DNA from: Paracoccaceae bacterium
GTDB taxonomy: Bacteria > Pseudomonadota > Alphaproteobacteria > Rhodobacterales > Rhodobacteraceae
NCBI GenBank assembly: GCA_024742455.1
Contig: JANSYL010000018.1
Span: forward strand, 1 to 32,219
Direction: 5' to 3'
Length of the DNA stretch: 32,219 nt
How positions within the stretch are numbered: position 1 is the first letter of the stretch; the number at the start of each line of letters is the position of its first letter. Position numbers and translations under genes: made by a program. Under the pieces are notes generated by a model. The model had not been told where the DNA came from. It saw nothing but the letters and a program-made list of their open reading frames with translations, and searched no databases. Shown in pieces: positions 22,668 through 32,059 of the stretch.

Positions 22668-25600
22668 ACGAGGCATCGAACGCCCAGGTCACCGCCGCCG
22701 CGCCCGATATCTCGACCTGGCTCAGCGCCAATGCCGGGTCCGGCAAGACCCGGGTGCTGACCGACCGGGTTGCCCGGCTCTTGCTGGCCGGGGTCGAACC
22801 CGAACGCATCCTGTGCCTGACCTATACCAAGGCCGCCGCGATGGAGATGCAGAACCGGCTTTTCGAACGGCTGGGCGAATGGGCCATGCTCGAGGACATG
22901 GCGCTGCGCGATGCCCTTGCGCGCGTCGGTGAAACCGGGCTGACACCGGAACTGCTCCGGCGCGCGCGCACGCTCTTCGCGCGCGCGATCGAGGCGCCGG
23001 GCGGTCTGAAAATCCAGACGATCCATTCCTTCTGCGCCTCGGTCCTGCGCCGTTTCCCGCTTGAGGCCGGCGTTGCCCCGGGGTTCCAGGAAATCGACGA
23101 ACGCGCGCAGCGGCGGCTGGTGGCCGACCTTCTGAACATGCTGGCCGACGACCCCGCCACGGCCCCCGCGCTCGACGCCGCAGCCGCCATGCTCAGCGAT
23201 GATGACGGGCTGATGAAACTGGCGCTGGGCGTGGCGGGCAAGGCCGGTGCCCTGTCGCAGTCCATGGAGTGCGAAGGGATCGCGGCCTTCTTCGGCCTTC
23301 CGCCCCACCTGACCGATGATCGCCTGATCGCCCGCGTGATCCTGGGCGATGAGGGCGACCTTGCCCCGACCCTCATCCCCCATCTCGACCTGACCAAAGC
23401 GAACCAGAAAAAACTGGCCGAGACCCTGCGCCAAATGCCCTGGACGGCGATGAACCTCACCGCGCTCGAAACGCTCGAAAAACTCTGCGTCACCCAGTCA
23501 GGCGCGACCGAGGGCGCACCGAAGGCCATCGCCAATGGCGATGTCCGCAAGGCCATGGGCCCCGACCTCGTGGCGCGTTACGACGCGTTGGCCGCCCGCC
23601 TCGCCGACGCCCGCCCCCTGCGCCTCGGCCTTCTGAACGCCCGGCGCACCCATGCGCTCCACCGGTTTGCCGCCGTGTTCCTGCCCGCCTTCTCCGCGGC
23701 CAAGCAGATGCGCGGATGGCTCGATTTCGACGATCTGATCCGCCATACCCGTGACCTGCTCTCGGTCAGGTCGGTGGCGCAATGGGTGCTGTTCCGGCTT
23801 GATGGCGGCATCGACCACATCCTCGTCGACGAGGCGCAGGACACCAGCCCCGAACAATGGGATATCGTCTCCCGGCTGGCCGAGGATTTCGCCGCCGGGC
23901 AGGGCGCCCGCAGCGACACGCGCCGCACCATTTTCGTGGTCGGCGACAAGAAACAGTCGATCTATTCCTTCCAGGGCGCCGAACCGCGCGGCTTCGACCG
24001 GATGCGCGACCATTTCCAGACCCGCCTCGGTGAAATCGACGCGCCGTTCCAGGTCTGCGACCTGCTCTATTCCTTCCGCTCGGCCGATCCGATCCTGCGG
24101 CTGGTCGACCGCGTTGCCGAAACCGCTGAAACCGATGGCCTTGGCGGTCCTACCGATCACCGGGCGTTTTTCGGCGACAAGCCCGGGCGCGTCGATCTCT
24201 GGCCCGTCGTCGAAAAGGCAGAGACGGGCAAGAAACCCGCCTGGGACGATCCGCAGGACCTTGTCGGCGATGATCACCACCATGTCCGCCTCGCCCGGAT
24301 GATCGCGGATCAGGTCGGCGCGATGATCGATGCCGGTGCCCCGGTCACCCATGACGGCACCGCCCGCGCGGTCACCCCGGGCGACATTCTGATCCTTGTT
24401 CGCCGCCGCTCGGGCGTGCTGTTCCGGGCGATCATTACCGCGCTCAAGGATGCGGGCCTGCCCGTCGCGGGTGTCGACCGTGCCATGATCGCCGAACCCC
24501 TTGCGGTCAAGGACCTGATGTCGCTGATGCGCTTCCTCGTCACGCCTGAGGATGACCTGTCGCTTGCCGAATTGCTGCGTTCGCCCATCGGTGGCTGGGA
24601 CGAGGCGGCGCTGTTCGGCCTTGCCCATGGCCGCGACGGGTATCTGTGGCGCGCTCTGCAATCGGGCCGCGACCGCTGGCCCGAGACCGTGGCGATGCTG
24701 GAAGACCTGCGCAACGCGGTCGATTTCCTGCGCCCCTACGACCTTTTGGAGCGGGTGCTGGTGCGCCACGATGCCCGGCGCCGCCTGATCGCCCGGCTGG
24801 GCCCCGAGGCCGAGGATGGCATCGATGCGCTGCTGGCCCAGTCGCTTGCCTATGAACGCATCGAGGTGCCCAGCCTGACCGGGTTCATCGGCTGGATGGC
24901 GGCCGGCGATGTCGAGGTGAAACGCGACCTGGCCAAGCCCACGGGCGAGATCCGGGTGATGACGGTGCATGGGGCAAAGGGGTTGGAGGCGCCCGTGGTG
25001 ATAATGCCCGATACCGGCCCGAGACAGCCACAGCACTCCTCTCCCCGCCTTGTCCAGCCCGAAGGCGGCCCCGTGGTCTGGGCCGGGGCCAGGGAAACGC
25101 TGCCCGAGGCCCTGCGCCCGGTGATCGAGGCCGAGGCCGACCGCGCCGCCGAAGAGGCGGACCGGCTCCTCTACGTCGCCATGACGCGCGCGGAAAGCTG
25201 GCTGATCGTCGCCGCAGCGGGCGAGGTCAGCAAGGTGACGACCGGCACATGGTATGCCCGTGTCGCGGCGGCGATGCAGGATTGCGGGGCGCGGCCCTTT
25301 GATCTGCCGCAACAGGCAGGCACCGGGCTCAGGCTGGAAAGCGGTGACTGGTCGCCTCAGGGCACGGCTGCGCCCGAACCCACCCCACCGCCCGTCCTGC
25401 CGCCCTGGATCACCGATGCCGCCCCCCCGGCCAAACGCGCGCCCAGCGTGCTCAGCCCCTCGGATCTTGGCGGGGCAAAGGCCCTGCCCGGCGAAGCCGG
25501 TGACGGTGACGAGGCTGCGCGGCTCAGGCGCGGGCGGCTGGTGCATTTGCTGCTCGAACACCTTCCCGGCCTTCCCGAACCCGCCTGGTCCGCATCCGCG

Positions 25601-26032
25601 CCCGGCATCTGCGCGCTCGAGGCTGCCGGTATCGGCGCGGCGGAATGTGCCGCGCTCCTCGAAGAAGCCGCGGGGGTGCTGACCGACCCCGGGCTTGCCC
25701 CGCTGTTCGGGCCCGACAGCCTCGCCGAGGTTGCGATCACCGGCGACAGCGCCATTCTCGGCCGTCCGGTTCATGGCGTGATCGACCGGCTGGTCGTGAC
25801 CGGTGACACCGTCACCGCGATCGATATCAAGACCAACCGGCAGCTGCCCGCCACACCCGAGGCGGTGCCCGAAGGCCTGTTGCGGCAGATGGGCGCCTAT
25901 GCCGAACTTCTGGGCGCGATCTACCCGGACCACCGGATCGGGACCGCGATCTTGTGGTCGGTCGGCCCGAACCTGATGCAACTGCCCCACGATCTGGTGA
26001 TGTCGGCGCTGGCCCGGGCCACGCCGACTTGA
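22664..26032 (+). CDS. addA: AddA helicase-nuclease subunit
   Basis: A 1122-residue UvrD-family helicase. Walker A is [15 protein letters not shown] (about 21-35), then [15 protein letters not shown], and Walker B is [13 protein letters not shown] near 388. [30 protein letters not shown] and the YVAMTRAES motif follow. A C-terminal nuclease core reads [11 protein letters not shown]...AIDIKTNR (about 1037-1056). It translocates 3'-5' and, with AddB, processes ends for recombination. The ATG at 22664 overlaps the addB stop. Length and motif order fit the family with no breaks. Confidence 0.97.
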   Translation: MNEASNAQVTAAAPDISTWLSANAGSGKTRVLTDRVARLLLAGVEPERILCLTYTKAAAMEMQNRLFERLGEWAMLEDMALRDALARVGETGLTPELLRRARTLFARAIEAPGGLKIQTIHSFCASVLRRFPLEAGVAPGFQEIDERAQRRLVADLLNMLADDPATAPALDAAAAMLSDDDGLMKLALGVAGKAGALSQSMECEGIAAFFGLPPHLTDDRLIARVILGDEGDLAPTLIPHLDLTKANQKKLAETLRQMPWTAMNLTALETLEKLCVTQSGATEGAPKAIANGDVRKAMGPDLVARYDALAARLADARPLRLGLLNARRTHALHRFAAVFLPAFSAAKQMRGWLDFDDLIRHTRDLLSVRSVAQWVLFRLDGGIDHILVDEAQDTSPEQWDIVSRLAEDFAAGQGARSDTRRTIFVVGDKKQSIYSFQGAEPRGFDRMRDHFQTRLGEIDAPFQVCDLLYSFRSADPILRLVDRVAETAETDGLGGPTDHRAFFGDKPGRVDLWPVVEKAETGKKPAWDDPQDLVGDDHHHVRLARMIADQVGAMIDAGAPVTHDGTARAVTPGDILILVRRRSGVLFRAIITALKDAGLPVAGVDRAMIAEPLAVKDLMSLMRFLVTPEDDLSLAELLRSPIGGWDEAALFGLAHGRDGYLWRALQSGRDRWPETVAMLEDLRNAVDFLRPYDLLERVLVRHDARRRLIARLGPEAEDGIDALLAQSLAYERIEVPSLTGFIGWMAAGDVEVKRDLAKPTGEIRVMTVHGAKGLEAPVVIMPDTGPRQPQHSSPRLVQPEGGPVVWAGARETLPEALRPVIEAEADRAAEEADRLLYVAMTRAESWLIVAAAGEVSKVTTGTWYARVAAAMQDCGARPFDLPQQAGTGLRLESGDWSPQGTAAPEPTPPPVLPPWITDAAPPAKRAPSVLSPSDLGGAKALPGEAGDGDEAARLRRGRLVHLLLEHLPGLPEPAWSASAPGICALEAAGIGAAECAALLEEAAGVLTDPGLAPLFGPDSLAEVAITGDSAILGRPVHGVIDRLVVTGDTVTAIDIKTNRQLPATPEAVPEGLLRQMGAYAELLGAIYPDHRIGTAILWSVGPNLMQLPHDLVMSALARATPT

Positions 26033-26097
26033 CGCATCGCGGGGGCGTTCCTACCCTCAGTATCCAATCAAGCTCCGCCAGCAGGAGGGCACCGCCC

Positions 26098-26418
26098 ATG
26101 GCCACCGTACCCGTTACCGATGCCACCTTCGACGCCGAAGTTCGCGGCTCCGACATTCCCGTCGTCGTGGATTTCTGGGCCGAATGGTGCGGCCCGTGCA
26201 AACAGATCGGACCGGCGCTGGAAGAATTGTCCGAGGAATACGCGGGCAAGGTCAAGATCGTGAAGGTCAATGTCGACGAAAACCCCTCGGCACCGATGCA
26301 GATGGGTGTGCGCGGCATACCGGCGCTGTTCCTGTTCAAGGGCGGCGAGGTCGTGTCGAACAAAGTCGGCGCGGCGCCGAAGGCCGCGCTGCAGAAATGG
26401 ATCGACGAAGAGGTCTGA
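26098..26418 (+). CDS. trxA: thioredoxin
   Basis: A 106-residue classical thioredoxin: [20 protein letters not shown] with active-site Cys31 and Cys34, VNVDENP, and the cis-proline at 75 in GIPALFLF. It reduces protein disulfides using thioredoxin reductase. AGGAGGG lies 9 bases before the ATG, a strong ribosome site. It follows addA after 65 bases, an arrangement often seen in this family, and is closed by an intrinsic terminator. It may be co-transcribed with addA or have its own promoter in the gap. Confidence 0.97.
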   Translation: MATVPVTDATFDAEVRGSDIPVVVDFWAEWCGPCKQIGPALEELSEEYAGKVKIVKVNVDENPSAPMQMGVRGIPALFLFKGGEVVSNKVGAAPKAALQKWIDEEV

Positions 26419-26462
26419 ACGACCGCCACGCATCCGAAGCAAAAGAGCCATGCAAAGAAAAA

Positions 26463-26480
26463 GGCACCCTGCGGGGTGCC
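26463..26480. terminator. bidirectional intrinsic terminator after trxA
   Basis: GGCACCC-tgcg-GGGTGCC is preceded by a run of A and followed by TTTCT, so it can stop trxA on the plus strand and the OB-fold gene (stop at 26488) on the minus strand. Confidence 0.85.
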
Positions 26481-26487
26481 TTTCTCA

Positions 26488-26817
26488 TTACCAGTCGGGG
26501 GCGAAGGTCAGCACCGTGCCATCGGGCAGGGTGAGTGTGCGGGCATAAAGCTCGATCGGTCCATCGTCATCGACACGGCCCATGACCGTGACGGCCTGGT
26601 CAGGCTGCACCGGCATGGACCCCGACGACAGGTAGACCTGAACCTCACCCGTGGCGTCGCCAAGGATGAACTCGTCATCATCGGTGATCCGCAGAACGGT
26701 GCCGGCCACTGTCACTTCGGCATTCGGACGCAGGTCCGCCACCGCTGTCATCGGCGCATCCTGCGCCAGTGCCGGGAACGCCAGCACAAGGGCCATCGCA
26801 ACAAGCGCGCTGCGCAT
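26488..26817 (-). CDS. periplasmic OB-fold (BOF/YgiW-like) protein
   Basis: A 109-residue protein with a signal peptide ending ALAQ (about residues 1-19). The mature part is a small beta-barrel: VTVAGTVLRITDDDEFILGDATGEVQVYL and VTVMGRVDDDGPIELYA (given by their main parts), the pattern of the bacterial OB-fold/NirD-YgiW-YdeI stress group. Those bind small ligands or respond to envelope stress; the ligand here is unknown. It follows the 48-residue membrane-protein gene with a 3-base gap, so the two form an operon. Confidence 0.7.
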   Translation of the reverse strand: MRSALVAMALVLAFPALAQDAPMTAVADLRPNAEVTVAGTVLRITDDDEFILGDATGEVQVYLSSGSMPVQPDQAVTVMGRVDDDGPIELYARTLTLPDGTVLTFAPDW

Positions 26818-26820
26818 CGG

Positions 26821-26967
26821 TCAGTCCAGCGCGACCAGCAGCAGGATCACCGCCACCGCTGCGGCGGCCACGAACACCCACCGGGGTTGAGTGATGGTCA
26901 TCGGCGTGCTGAGCCAGTTGCGCCATTCGGCGGGGATCGGGTTCTGATCGTTTTTCTGGTCGGACAT
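26821..26967 (-). CDS. 48-residue tail-anchored membrane protein
   Basis: The protein begins MSDQKNDQNPIPAEWRNWL, has a hydrophilic front half and one C-terminal membrane helix (about residues 30-47, WVFVAAAAVAVILLLVA), and ends LD. The ATG at 26967 is chosen as the first start giving this compact protein; a longer upstream frame has no ribosome site. It is three bases upstream of the OB-fold gene on the same strand. I do not recognise the family. A small partner for an envelope complex is one possibility, but that is speculation. Confidence 0.6.
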   Translation of the reverse strand: MSDQKNDQNPIPAEWRNWLSTPMTITQPRWVFVAAAAVAVILLLVALD

Positions 26968-27123
26968 GGCGGAGGCCTTTTGCAATCGGTTTCGGGTTAG
27001 GTGGGGTTGCCTGTGGCCGCCCGCAAGATGGCGCAACGGAACCTGGGTCAGATTCTTGAGGGCGGGTCAAAAGAACCGGTTTTGTATATTGGGATCAGAG
27101 GATTGGCCCGGATGCTCAACCCT

Positions 27124-27159
27124 AGTCACCTCCCTGGTCACCCCCCTGATCACCCCGGT
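27124..27159. repeat. three 12-bp direct repeats with TCACC core
   Basis: Three adjacent 12-base units, RGTCACCYCCCT-like, have TCACC at 27126, 27138 and 27150, an exact 12-base period. They lie between the amtB terminator and the 48-residue gene, about 160 bases upstream of that gene's start. A regulator site is possible; a chance expansion is as likely. Confidence 0.45.
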
Positions 27160-27170
27160 GGCGCCTATGA

Positions 27171-27198
27171 AAAAGGGCGCCCGCTTGGGGCGCCCTTT
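27171..27198 (-). terminator. intrinsic terminator of the glnK-amtB operon
   Basis: On the minus strand AAAGGGCGCCC and GGGCGCCC with a short loop are followed by TTTTT. The stem is perfect for 8 bases and extends with A-T pairs. It lies 57 bases past the amtB stop. Confidence 0.85.
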
Positions 27199-27206
27199 CA
27201 CTATGT

Positions 27207-27239
27207 CCCCGGACCAGGAGGGAGAGAGCCGGTCCGGGG
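27207..27239 (-). terminator. second hairpin behind amtB
   Basis: CCCCGGACC and GGTCCGGGG form a 9-bp stem with a 15-base purine-rich loop, between the amtB stop and the intrinsic terminator. It probably stabilises the 3' end or helps termination. Confidence 0.5.
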
Positions 27240-27255
27240 GTCGCAAGCAAAACGC

Positions 27256-28620
27256 TTAGCCTTTGGTGAAGTCCGGATAGGCTTCCATGCCGAGCTCTGC
27301 GGTATCCAGGCCCTGCAGTTCCGCTTCTTCCGAAACCCGGATGCCGACGGTCACCTTCAGGATGAACCAGACGATCAGCGACAGCACGAAGGTGGTGCCG
27401 ACGATCGCGACGATCCCCAGAAGCTGCGTGCCGATCACGGCTTCGCCATGGTAGCCGCCGGTCAGGACCACCGCGATGGTGCCCCAGATCCCGGCGAAGC
27501 CGTGCACCGGGATGGCGCCCACGACGTCGTCGATCTTCAGCTTGTCGAGCAGCGGAACCGTCAGCACGACGATCAGACCACCGATCGCACCGATCACCAG
27601 CGCCAGACCGAGGCTCGGGGCCAGCGGTTCAGCGGTGATCGACACCAGGCCCGCCAGCGCGCCGTTCAGCACCATGGTCAGGTCGGCCTTGCCGTAGAAC
27701 AGCTGCGTCAGGACCAGCGCGGCCACGGCACCGGCAGCGGCAGCCATGTTGGTGTTGGAGAAGATACGCGAGATATCTGCAACATCACCGGCCGAGCCCA
27801 TTGCCAGCTGCGAGCCGCCGTTGAAGCCGAACCAGCCGAGCCACAGGATGAACATACCCAGGGTCGCCAGAGCCAGGTTGGAACCGGGCATCGGGTTGAC
27901 CTTGCCATCCTTGTACTTGCCCAGACGGGGCCCGAGGACGATGGCACCGGCCAGAGCAGCGGCAGCACCACAAGCGTGAACGACGGTCGAACCGGCGAAG
28001 TCCGAGAAACCGGCTTCCGACAGGAAACCGCCGCCCCACTGCCACGAAGCGGTCAGCGGGTAGATGAAGCCGGTCAGAACGATCACGAAGATCAGGAACG
28101 GCCACAGCTTGATCCGTTCGGCCAAAGCACCCGAAACGATCGAGGCGGTGGCGGCACAGAACATCAGCTGGAAGATGAAGTCCGAGCCTGTCGACGCGTA
28201 ACCGGCGTCATCAGCGGCCTCGAGGCCCATGTCGTTGAGGTAGACCGGCTCGAGCACGCCCCAGGACGGGAACAGACCCGAGAAATAGCCCTCGATGGCC
28301 CAGTCGCCGAGAGGATACATCAGGTTGTAGCCGACCAGCCAGTACATGATCGCGGCCAGCGAGAAGAGGCCGACGTTCTTGGTCATCTGCATGGTCACGT
28401 TCTTGGAACGCACCAGGCCGCCTTCGAGCATGGCAAAGCCCGCGGCCATGAAGAACACGAGGAAACCGCCGATCAGGAACAGCAGGCTGTTGAAGATCCA
28501 GACGACTTCGTCGGTGACCGACGGAATCTCGATGGCTTCCGCCTCCTGTGCGAAACCCATCGTCGGCAGAAGCGCGGCGGTCGCCACGGCTGCCAGAGGG
28601 AGGAGATACTTGGTTTTCAT
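27256..28620 (-). CDS. amtB: ammonium transporter
   Basis: A 454-residue Amt-family channel with a signal peptide (MKTKYLLPLAAVATAALLP...FAQ) and about 11 membrane helices. The family signatures are present: FAMLEGGLVRSKN, the first pore histidine in FAGSTVVHACG, the long GPRLGKYKDGKVNPMPGSN loop, and the second pore histidine in IPVHGFAGIWG. It moves ammonium/ammonia across the inner membrane and is blocked by unmodified GlnK, encoded just upstream. The ATG at 28620 is chosen because it gives the signal peptide; an in-frame start farther upstream would overlap glnK. Confidence 0.97.
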   Translation of the reverse strand: MKTKYLLPLAAVATAALLPTMGFAQEAEAIEIPSVTDEVVWIFNSLLFLIGGFLVFFMAAGFAMLEGGLVRSKNVTMQMTKNVGLFSLAAIMYWLVGYNLMYPLGDWAIEGYFSGLFPSWGVLEPVYLNDMGLEAADDAGYASTGSDFIFQLMFCAATASIVSGALAERIKLWPFLIFVIVLTGFIYPLTASWQWGGGFLSEAGFSDFAGSTVVHACGAAAALAGAIVLGPRLGKYKDGKVNPMPGSNLALATLGMFILWLGWFGFNGGSQLAMGSAGDVADISRIFSNTNMAAAAGAVAALVLTQLFYGKADLTMVLNGALAGLVSITAEPLAPSLGLALVIGAIGGLIVVLTVPLLDKLKIDDVVGAIPVHGFAGIWGTIAVVLTGGYHGEAVIGTQLLGIVAIVGTTFVLSLIVWFILKVTVGIRVSEEAELQGLDTAELGMEAYPDFTKG

Positions 28621-28654
28621 CTCTTTGAGGTCCTTTTCGTCGAAAGATCGCGCG

Positions 28655-28993
28655 TCACAGCGCGTCGTCATTGGTTTCCCCGGTGCGGACGCGCACGGCG
28701 CTCGCCACGTCGACCACGAAGATCTTGCCGTCACCGATCTTGTCGGTCTTGGCGGTGGAGGCGATGGTTTCGACCACCTGGTCGGCCATGCCGTCTGCCA
28801 CGACGATCTCCAGTTTGACTTTCGGGACGAAATTCACGGCGTATTCCGCGCCGCGGTAGATTTCGGTGTGCCCGGACTGAGAGCCGAAGCCCTTGATCTC
28901 GGTCACCATCATGCCGCGCACGCCGATGGAGGTCAGCGCTTCGCGAACCTCCTCCAGCTTGAACGGCTTGATTGCTGCGATGATGAGTTTCAC
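28655..28993 (-). CDS. glnK: PII signal protein GlnK
   Basis: A 112-residue PII protein: KLIIAAIKPFKLEEVREAL at the N-terminus, the T-loop with Tyr51 in RGAEYAVNF (the uridylylation site), and the C-terminal GDGKIFVVDVASAVRVRTGE. It senses 2-oxoglutarate and ATP/ADP and gates AmtB and nitrogen regulators. I chose a GTG start because it places Tyr51 correctly and follows GGAAGGG; an in-frame ATG upstream adds 13 residues. It is the first gene of the glnK-amtB operon. No clear sigma-54 promoter could be found in the 266-base gap upstream. Confidence 0.97.
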   Translation of the reverse strand: MKLIIAAIKPFKLEEVREALTSIGVRGMMVTEIKGFGSQSGHTEIYRGAEYAVNFVPKVKLEIVVADGMADQVVETIASTAKTDKIGDGKIFVVDVASAVRVRTGETNDDAL

Positions 28994-29259
28994 GTTGTCA
29001 CCCTTCCGCTTGTTGATGCTGTGTCCCCCCACGGGACGCCACGCCGCTCAGGTCAGGGATCGCGCGGGGGAGGGGCAACGCGGCAGCGGATATCGGCCGC
29101 AACCGAAAGGCGAAAACGCCTAAATTTTGCGCACACATATCCCTTTGATGAATTTTTGGTCGATCATGAGATGCGGCGGCGCGGCATCCTCTCTCCACAT
29201 CCGACTCGATTTTTCCTATGTTTGCGCAAAACAATTCAGGCATTGGGCAGGGTTCCGAC
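28994..29259. promoter_or_regulatory. divergent control region of glnK and the PBP gene
   Basis: The middle (about 29117-29170) is AT-rich and is the likely promoter area. A perfect 10-bp palindrome, TTTGCGCAAA, lies at 29221-29230, and a related TTTTGCGCAC sits near 29124. A -10-like TATGTT (29217-29222) is placed to start transcription near 29230, ahead of the chosen PBP start. No TGGC-N8-TTGC sigma-54 element was seen for glnK. Confidence 0.35.
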
Positions 29260-31446
29260 ATGAGTGGATCGCGAAACGGCCAGCGTCCGGGCACCGGCGC
29301 CCGCCGCCCCATCGTGGCGGACCGCCGCGCCACAACCCGTCCGGCGGCGCCGCGCGGCGGTGGCAGCGGCCCGGGCGGAGGGTCTGGCGGCGGGGGGCGC
29401 GCACGCCGCGCCGCGCCACAACCCCCGCGCCGGCGCGGACCGGTCGGCATCGTCGCATTCATGTTGGGATGGGCCCTGCGGCTTTTGTGGCGCCTGGGTC
29501 TCGGGGCCGCGGCGGCTGTCGCCCTGATCATCGGGGCGGCCACGCTGTTTCATTATTCGCAACTGCCGCCCGTCGAAACGGTCGTCGACAACCGCACGCG
29601 CGGCTCGGTCACCATGCTCGACCGCAACGGCGCGGTGTTTGCCTGGCGTGGTGAACAGTTCGGCGGCATGATCACGCCCGACACCGCCAGCGTGCACCTG
29701 ACGCATGCGGTCGTGGCCACCGAGGACCGCCGCTTCTTCCGTCATTTCGGCATCAGCCCGCGCGGCATCGCCTCGGCCATCCGGATCAATATCCAGGAAG
29801 GTCGCGGCCCGTTCAGGGGCCATGGCGGGTCGACCATAACGCAGCAGGTCGCCAAGCTGATGTGCCTCGGCACGCCCTACGACCCCGAGCTCTGGGAGAC
29901 CGAGGCCGCCTATGAACAAGACTGCCGCCGCACAACGCTGTGGCGCAAGATCCGCGAGGTGCCGTTCTCGTTCGCGATGGAGCTGCGCTATACCAAGGAC
30001 GAAATCCTGACGATCTATTTCAACCGCGCCTATCTGGGCGCGGGGGCGCGTGGGTTCCAAGGGGCGTCGCAGCGGTATTTCGGCATTCCCGCCGCGCAAC
30101 TGAACCCGCAGCAGGCCGCGATGCTGGCCGGTTTGCTGGTGGCGCCGTCCTACTATGCACCAACCTCGAATCTCGAACGCGCCCAGGCGCGCGCGGCCAC
30201 GGTGCTGCGGCTGATGGAGGACCAGGGGTATCTGAGCCCCGAGGCGGCGGCGCAGGCGCAGGCCAACCCCGCCACCCTGTCGCGCGCGGCCGAACAGAAC
30301 ACCGGCCAATCCTTCGCCGACTGGATCATGGCCACCGGTCCCACCTTCCTGACCCGCGACACGACCGAGGATGTGGTGATCGCCACAACCTTCGATGCGC
30401 AGATGCAGGCGGCGGCGGAGGAAGCGCTGGAGGACGTCTTCGCCAGCCAGGTCCGCGAAGGGTCCGAAGCGCAGGCCGCCATCGTGGTGATGAGCGCCGA
30501 TGGCGCGGTGCGGGCGATGGTCGGCGGGCGCAACACGCGGCAGGCGGGCCTGTTCAACCGCGCCACGCAGGCGATGCGGCAGACCGGGTCGGCCTTCAAG
30601 CCATTCGTCTATGCCACGGCGCTGGATCTTGGCTGGCGGTTCGACGACATGATCCTCGATGCTGCCATCACCATCGACGTCCCGGGGTCAGGCCCCTATT
30701 CGCCCACCAATTATACCAACGAGTTTTATGGCGAGGTGACGCTGACCGACGCCTTGCGCGCCTCGCTGAACACGCCCGCGGTGCGCCTGTCCGAAGAGGT
30801 GGGCCGCGATCTGGTGCGTACCGTGGCCAGCGAATTCGGCATCGAAAGTGACCTTGCGCTTGGTCCTGCGCTGGCGCTGGGGGCCTCGGAATCGACCCTG
30901 ATCGAGATGACCGGCGCCTATGCCGGCATTCTGAACGGTGGCTCGGCGGTGGTGCCCTACGGCGTTCAGGCGCTGACCCTGCAGGGCGAGGCGACACCGC
31001 TGTTCGAACAGACCTCGGGGATCCAGGAACGGGTGATCTCGGAATTCGCGGCGCGACAGCTGACCTACATGATGTCCGAGGTGATCGCCGACGGCACCGG
31101 ACGGCGCGCGCAATTGCCCGACAGGGCAGCTGCGGGCAAGACCGGCACAACGCAGGCCGCCCGTGACGCCTGGTTCATCGGGTTCACCGCCGATTACGTG
31201 GCAGGCGTCTGGATGGGCTATGACGACAACACGCCCCTGTCGGGCGTGACCGGCGGCGGCCTGCCGGCCGAGATCTGGCGCCAGACGATGGAACGCATCC
31301 ATGCCGATCTGCCGCCCCGGCCCCTGCCAATGATCGATCCGGTTCTCGAGGCTCGGCCGCTGGCGCAAGACGTGCAAGACGAACGCCCCGACCTGGCGCA
31401 GCAGATCCTGATGGAGGTGTTGGGCGGGCTGCTCGGGCGGAACTGA
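29260..31446 (+). CDS. class A penicillin-binding protein (PBP1A-type)
   Basis: A 728-residue bifunctional peptidoglycan enzyme. A Gly/Arg/Pro-rich cytoplasmic tail (1-60) precedes one membrane helix (about 62-97). The glycosyltransferase domain has ATEDRRFF (catalytic Glu155) and GGSTITQQ (189-196). The transpeptidase domain carries SAFK (Ser444, Lys447), SLN (502-504) and KTG (627-629). An insert of about 20 residues after the QQ motif contains Cys202 and Cys222. The ATG at 29260 is preferred because AGGG lies 7 bases upstream and the expected transcript begins after the earlier in-frame ATG at 29218. It faces mlaC with a 12-base gap. Confidence 0.93.
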   Translation: MSGSRNGQRPGTGARRPIVADRRATTRPAAPRGGGSGPGGGSGGGGRARRAAPQPPRRRGPVGIVAFMLGWALRLLWRLGLGAAAAVALIIGAATLFHYSQLPPVETVVDNRTRGSVTMLDRNGAVFAWRGEQFGGMITPDTASVHLTHAVVATEDRRFFRHFGISPRGIASAIRINIQEGRGPFRGHGGSTITQQVAKLMCLGTPYDPELWETEAAYEQDCRRTTLWRKIREVPFSFAMELRYTKDEILTIYFNRAYLGAGARGFQGASQRYFGIPAAQLNPQQAAMLAGLLVAPSYYAPTSNLERAQARAATVLRLMEDQGYLSPEAAAQAQANPATLSRAAEQNTGQSFADWIMATGPTFLTRDTTEDVVIATTFDAQMQAAAEEALEDVFASQVREGSEAQAAIVVMSADGAVRAMVGGRNTRQAGLFNRATQAMRQTGSAFKPFVYATALDLGWRFDDMILDAAITIDVPGSGPYSPTNYTNEFYGEVTLTDALRASLNTPAVRLSEEVGRDLVRTVASEFGIESDLALGPALALGASESTLIEMTGAYAGILNGGSAVVPYGVQALTLQGEATPLFEQTSGIQERVISEFAARQLTYMMSEVIADGTGRRAQLPDRAAAGKTGTTQAARDAWFIGFTADYVAGVWMGYDDNTPLSGVTGGGLPAEIWRQTMERIHADLPPRPLPMIDPVLEARPLAQDVQDERPDLAQQILMEVLGGLLGRN

Positions 31447-31458
31447 GCGTGTTCGGGA

Positions 31459-32058
31459 TCAGCCGAGATTGCGCAAATCGCCGATCATCGCGTTGATATC
31501 GCCACCCCGGCGTTCCAGAAGCGCGCCGATCTCGTTGCGCTCGGTGATGACGAGGGAAATCCCCTCGATCACCATGTCGATGAACCGGGGCGATCCGCTG
31601 CGATCCCAGACGCGGAACCGCACCTCGAACGGGGACTGACCGCGCATGGTGACGGTCGAGATCACCTCGACGAAACGCGATGTCTCCTGCGTGCCCGTCA
31701 CCGTGACGGTGCCGCCGACGAATTCCTGGAAGCGGCGGCCGTATTTGCGCGCCATGTAATCCTGAAACGCCGAGGCGAAGGCGCTGAGCTGGCTTGACGA
31801 TGCGCTGCGCGCCGGGGGGCCCAGAACCGATTGCGAAATCGTCGGCATGTCCGCGTAGCGCGTCATCATCCGGTTGAAATCGCGGATCACCGCGCTTTCG
31901 GACTGACCGGCATTGATGATCCGGGTAATCTCGGACGTGACCTGCTGCACAAGCGCCACCGCCGTGCCGCGATCCACGGCGCGCGCAGGTCCCGCGAAGA
32001 CGGGCAGCACGAAAGCGGAAGCGGTCAGCGTCAGCCAGTGGCGGCGGGTGAATCGCAT
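31459..32058 (-). CDS. mlaC: MlaC-family phospholipid-binding periplasmic protein
   Basis: A 199-residue protein with a signal peptide (MRFTRRHWLTLTASAFVLPVF..., processed near ARA-VD). A helical MlaC/Ttg2D domain follows: RTISQSVLGP-like region, FQDYMARKYGRRFQEF, and the ligand-pocket strand VRFRVWDRSGSPRFIDMVIEG. MlaC carries phospholipids between outer-membrane MlaA and the inner-membrane MlaFEDB complex. The ATG at 32058 is chosen because GGGAA lies 6 bases upstream and it starts the signal peptide; it follows the upstream gene's stop by one base, so the two are coupled. Confidence 0.88.
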   Translation of the reverse strand: MRFTRRHWLTLTASAFVLPVFAGPARAVDRGTAVALVQQVTSEITRIINAGQSESAVIRDFNRMMTRYADMPTISQSVLGPPARSASSSQLSAFASAFQDYMARKYGRRFQEFVGGTVTVTGTQETSRFVEVISTVTMRGQSPFEVRFRVWDRSGSPRFIDMVIEGISLVITERNEIGALLERRGGDINAMIGDLRNLG

Positions 32059-32059
32059 A

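Noticed and set aside
23498-25990. 830-codon minus-strand frame opposite addA
   Set aside because: Arg/Gly/Gln/His-rich translation typical of antisense frames; addA has full motif support on the other strand.
27001-28818. 605-codon plus-strand frame opposite amtB
   Set aside because: Composition is antisense-like (His, Gln, Arg rich) and the frame covers amtB and its terminators.
28994-29259. Sigma-54 promoter for glnK
   Set aside because: No TGGC/TTGC pair with correct spacing was found on the minus strand.
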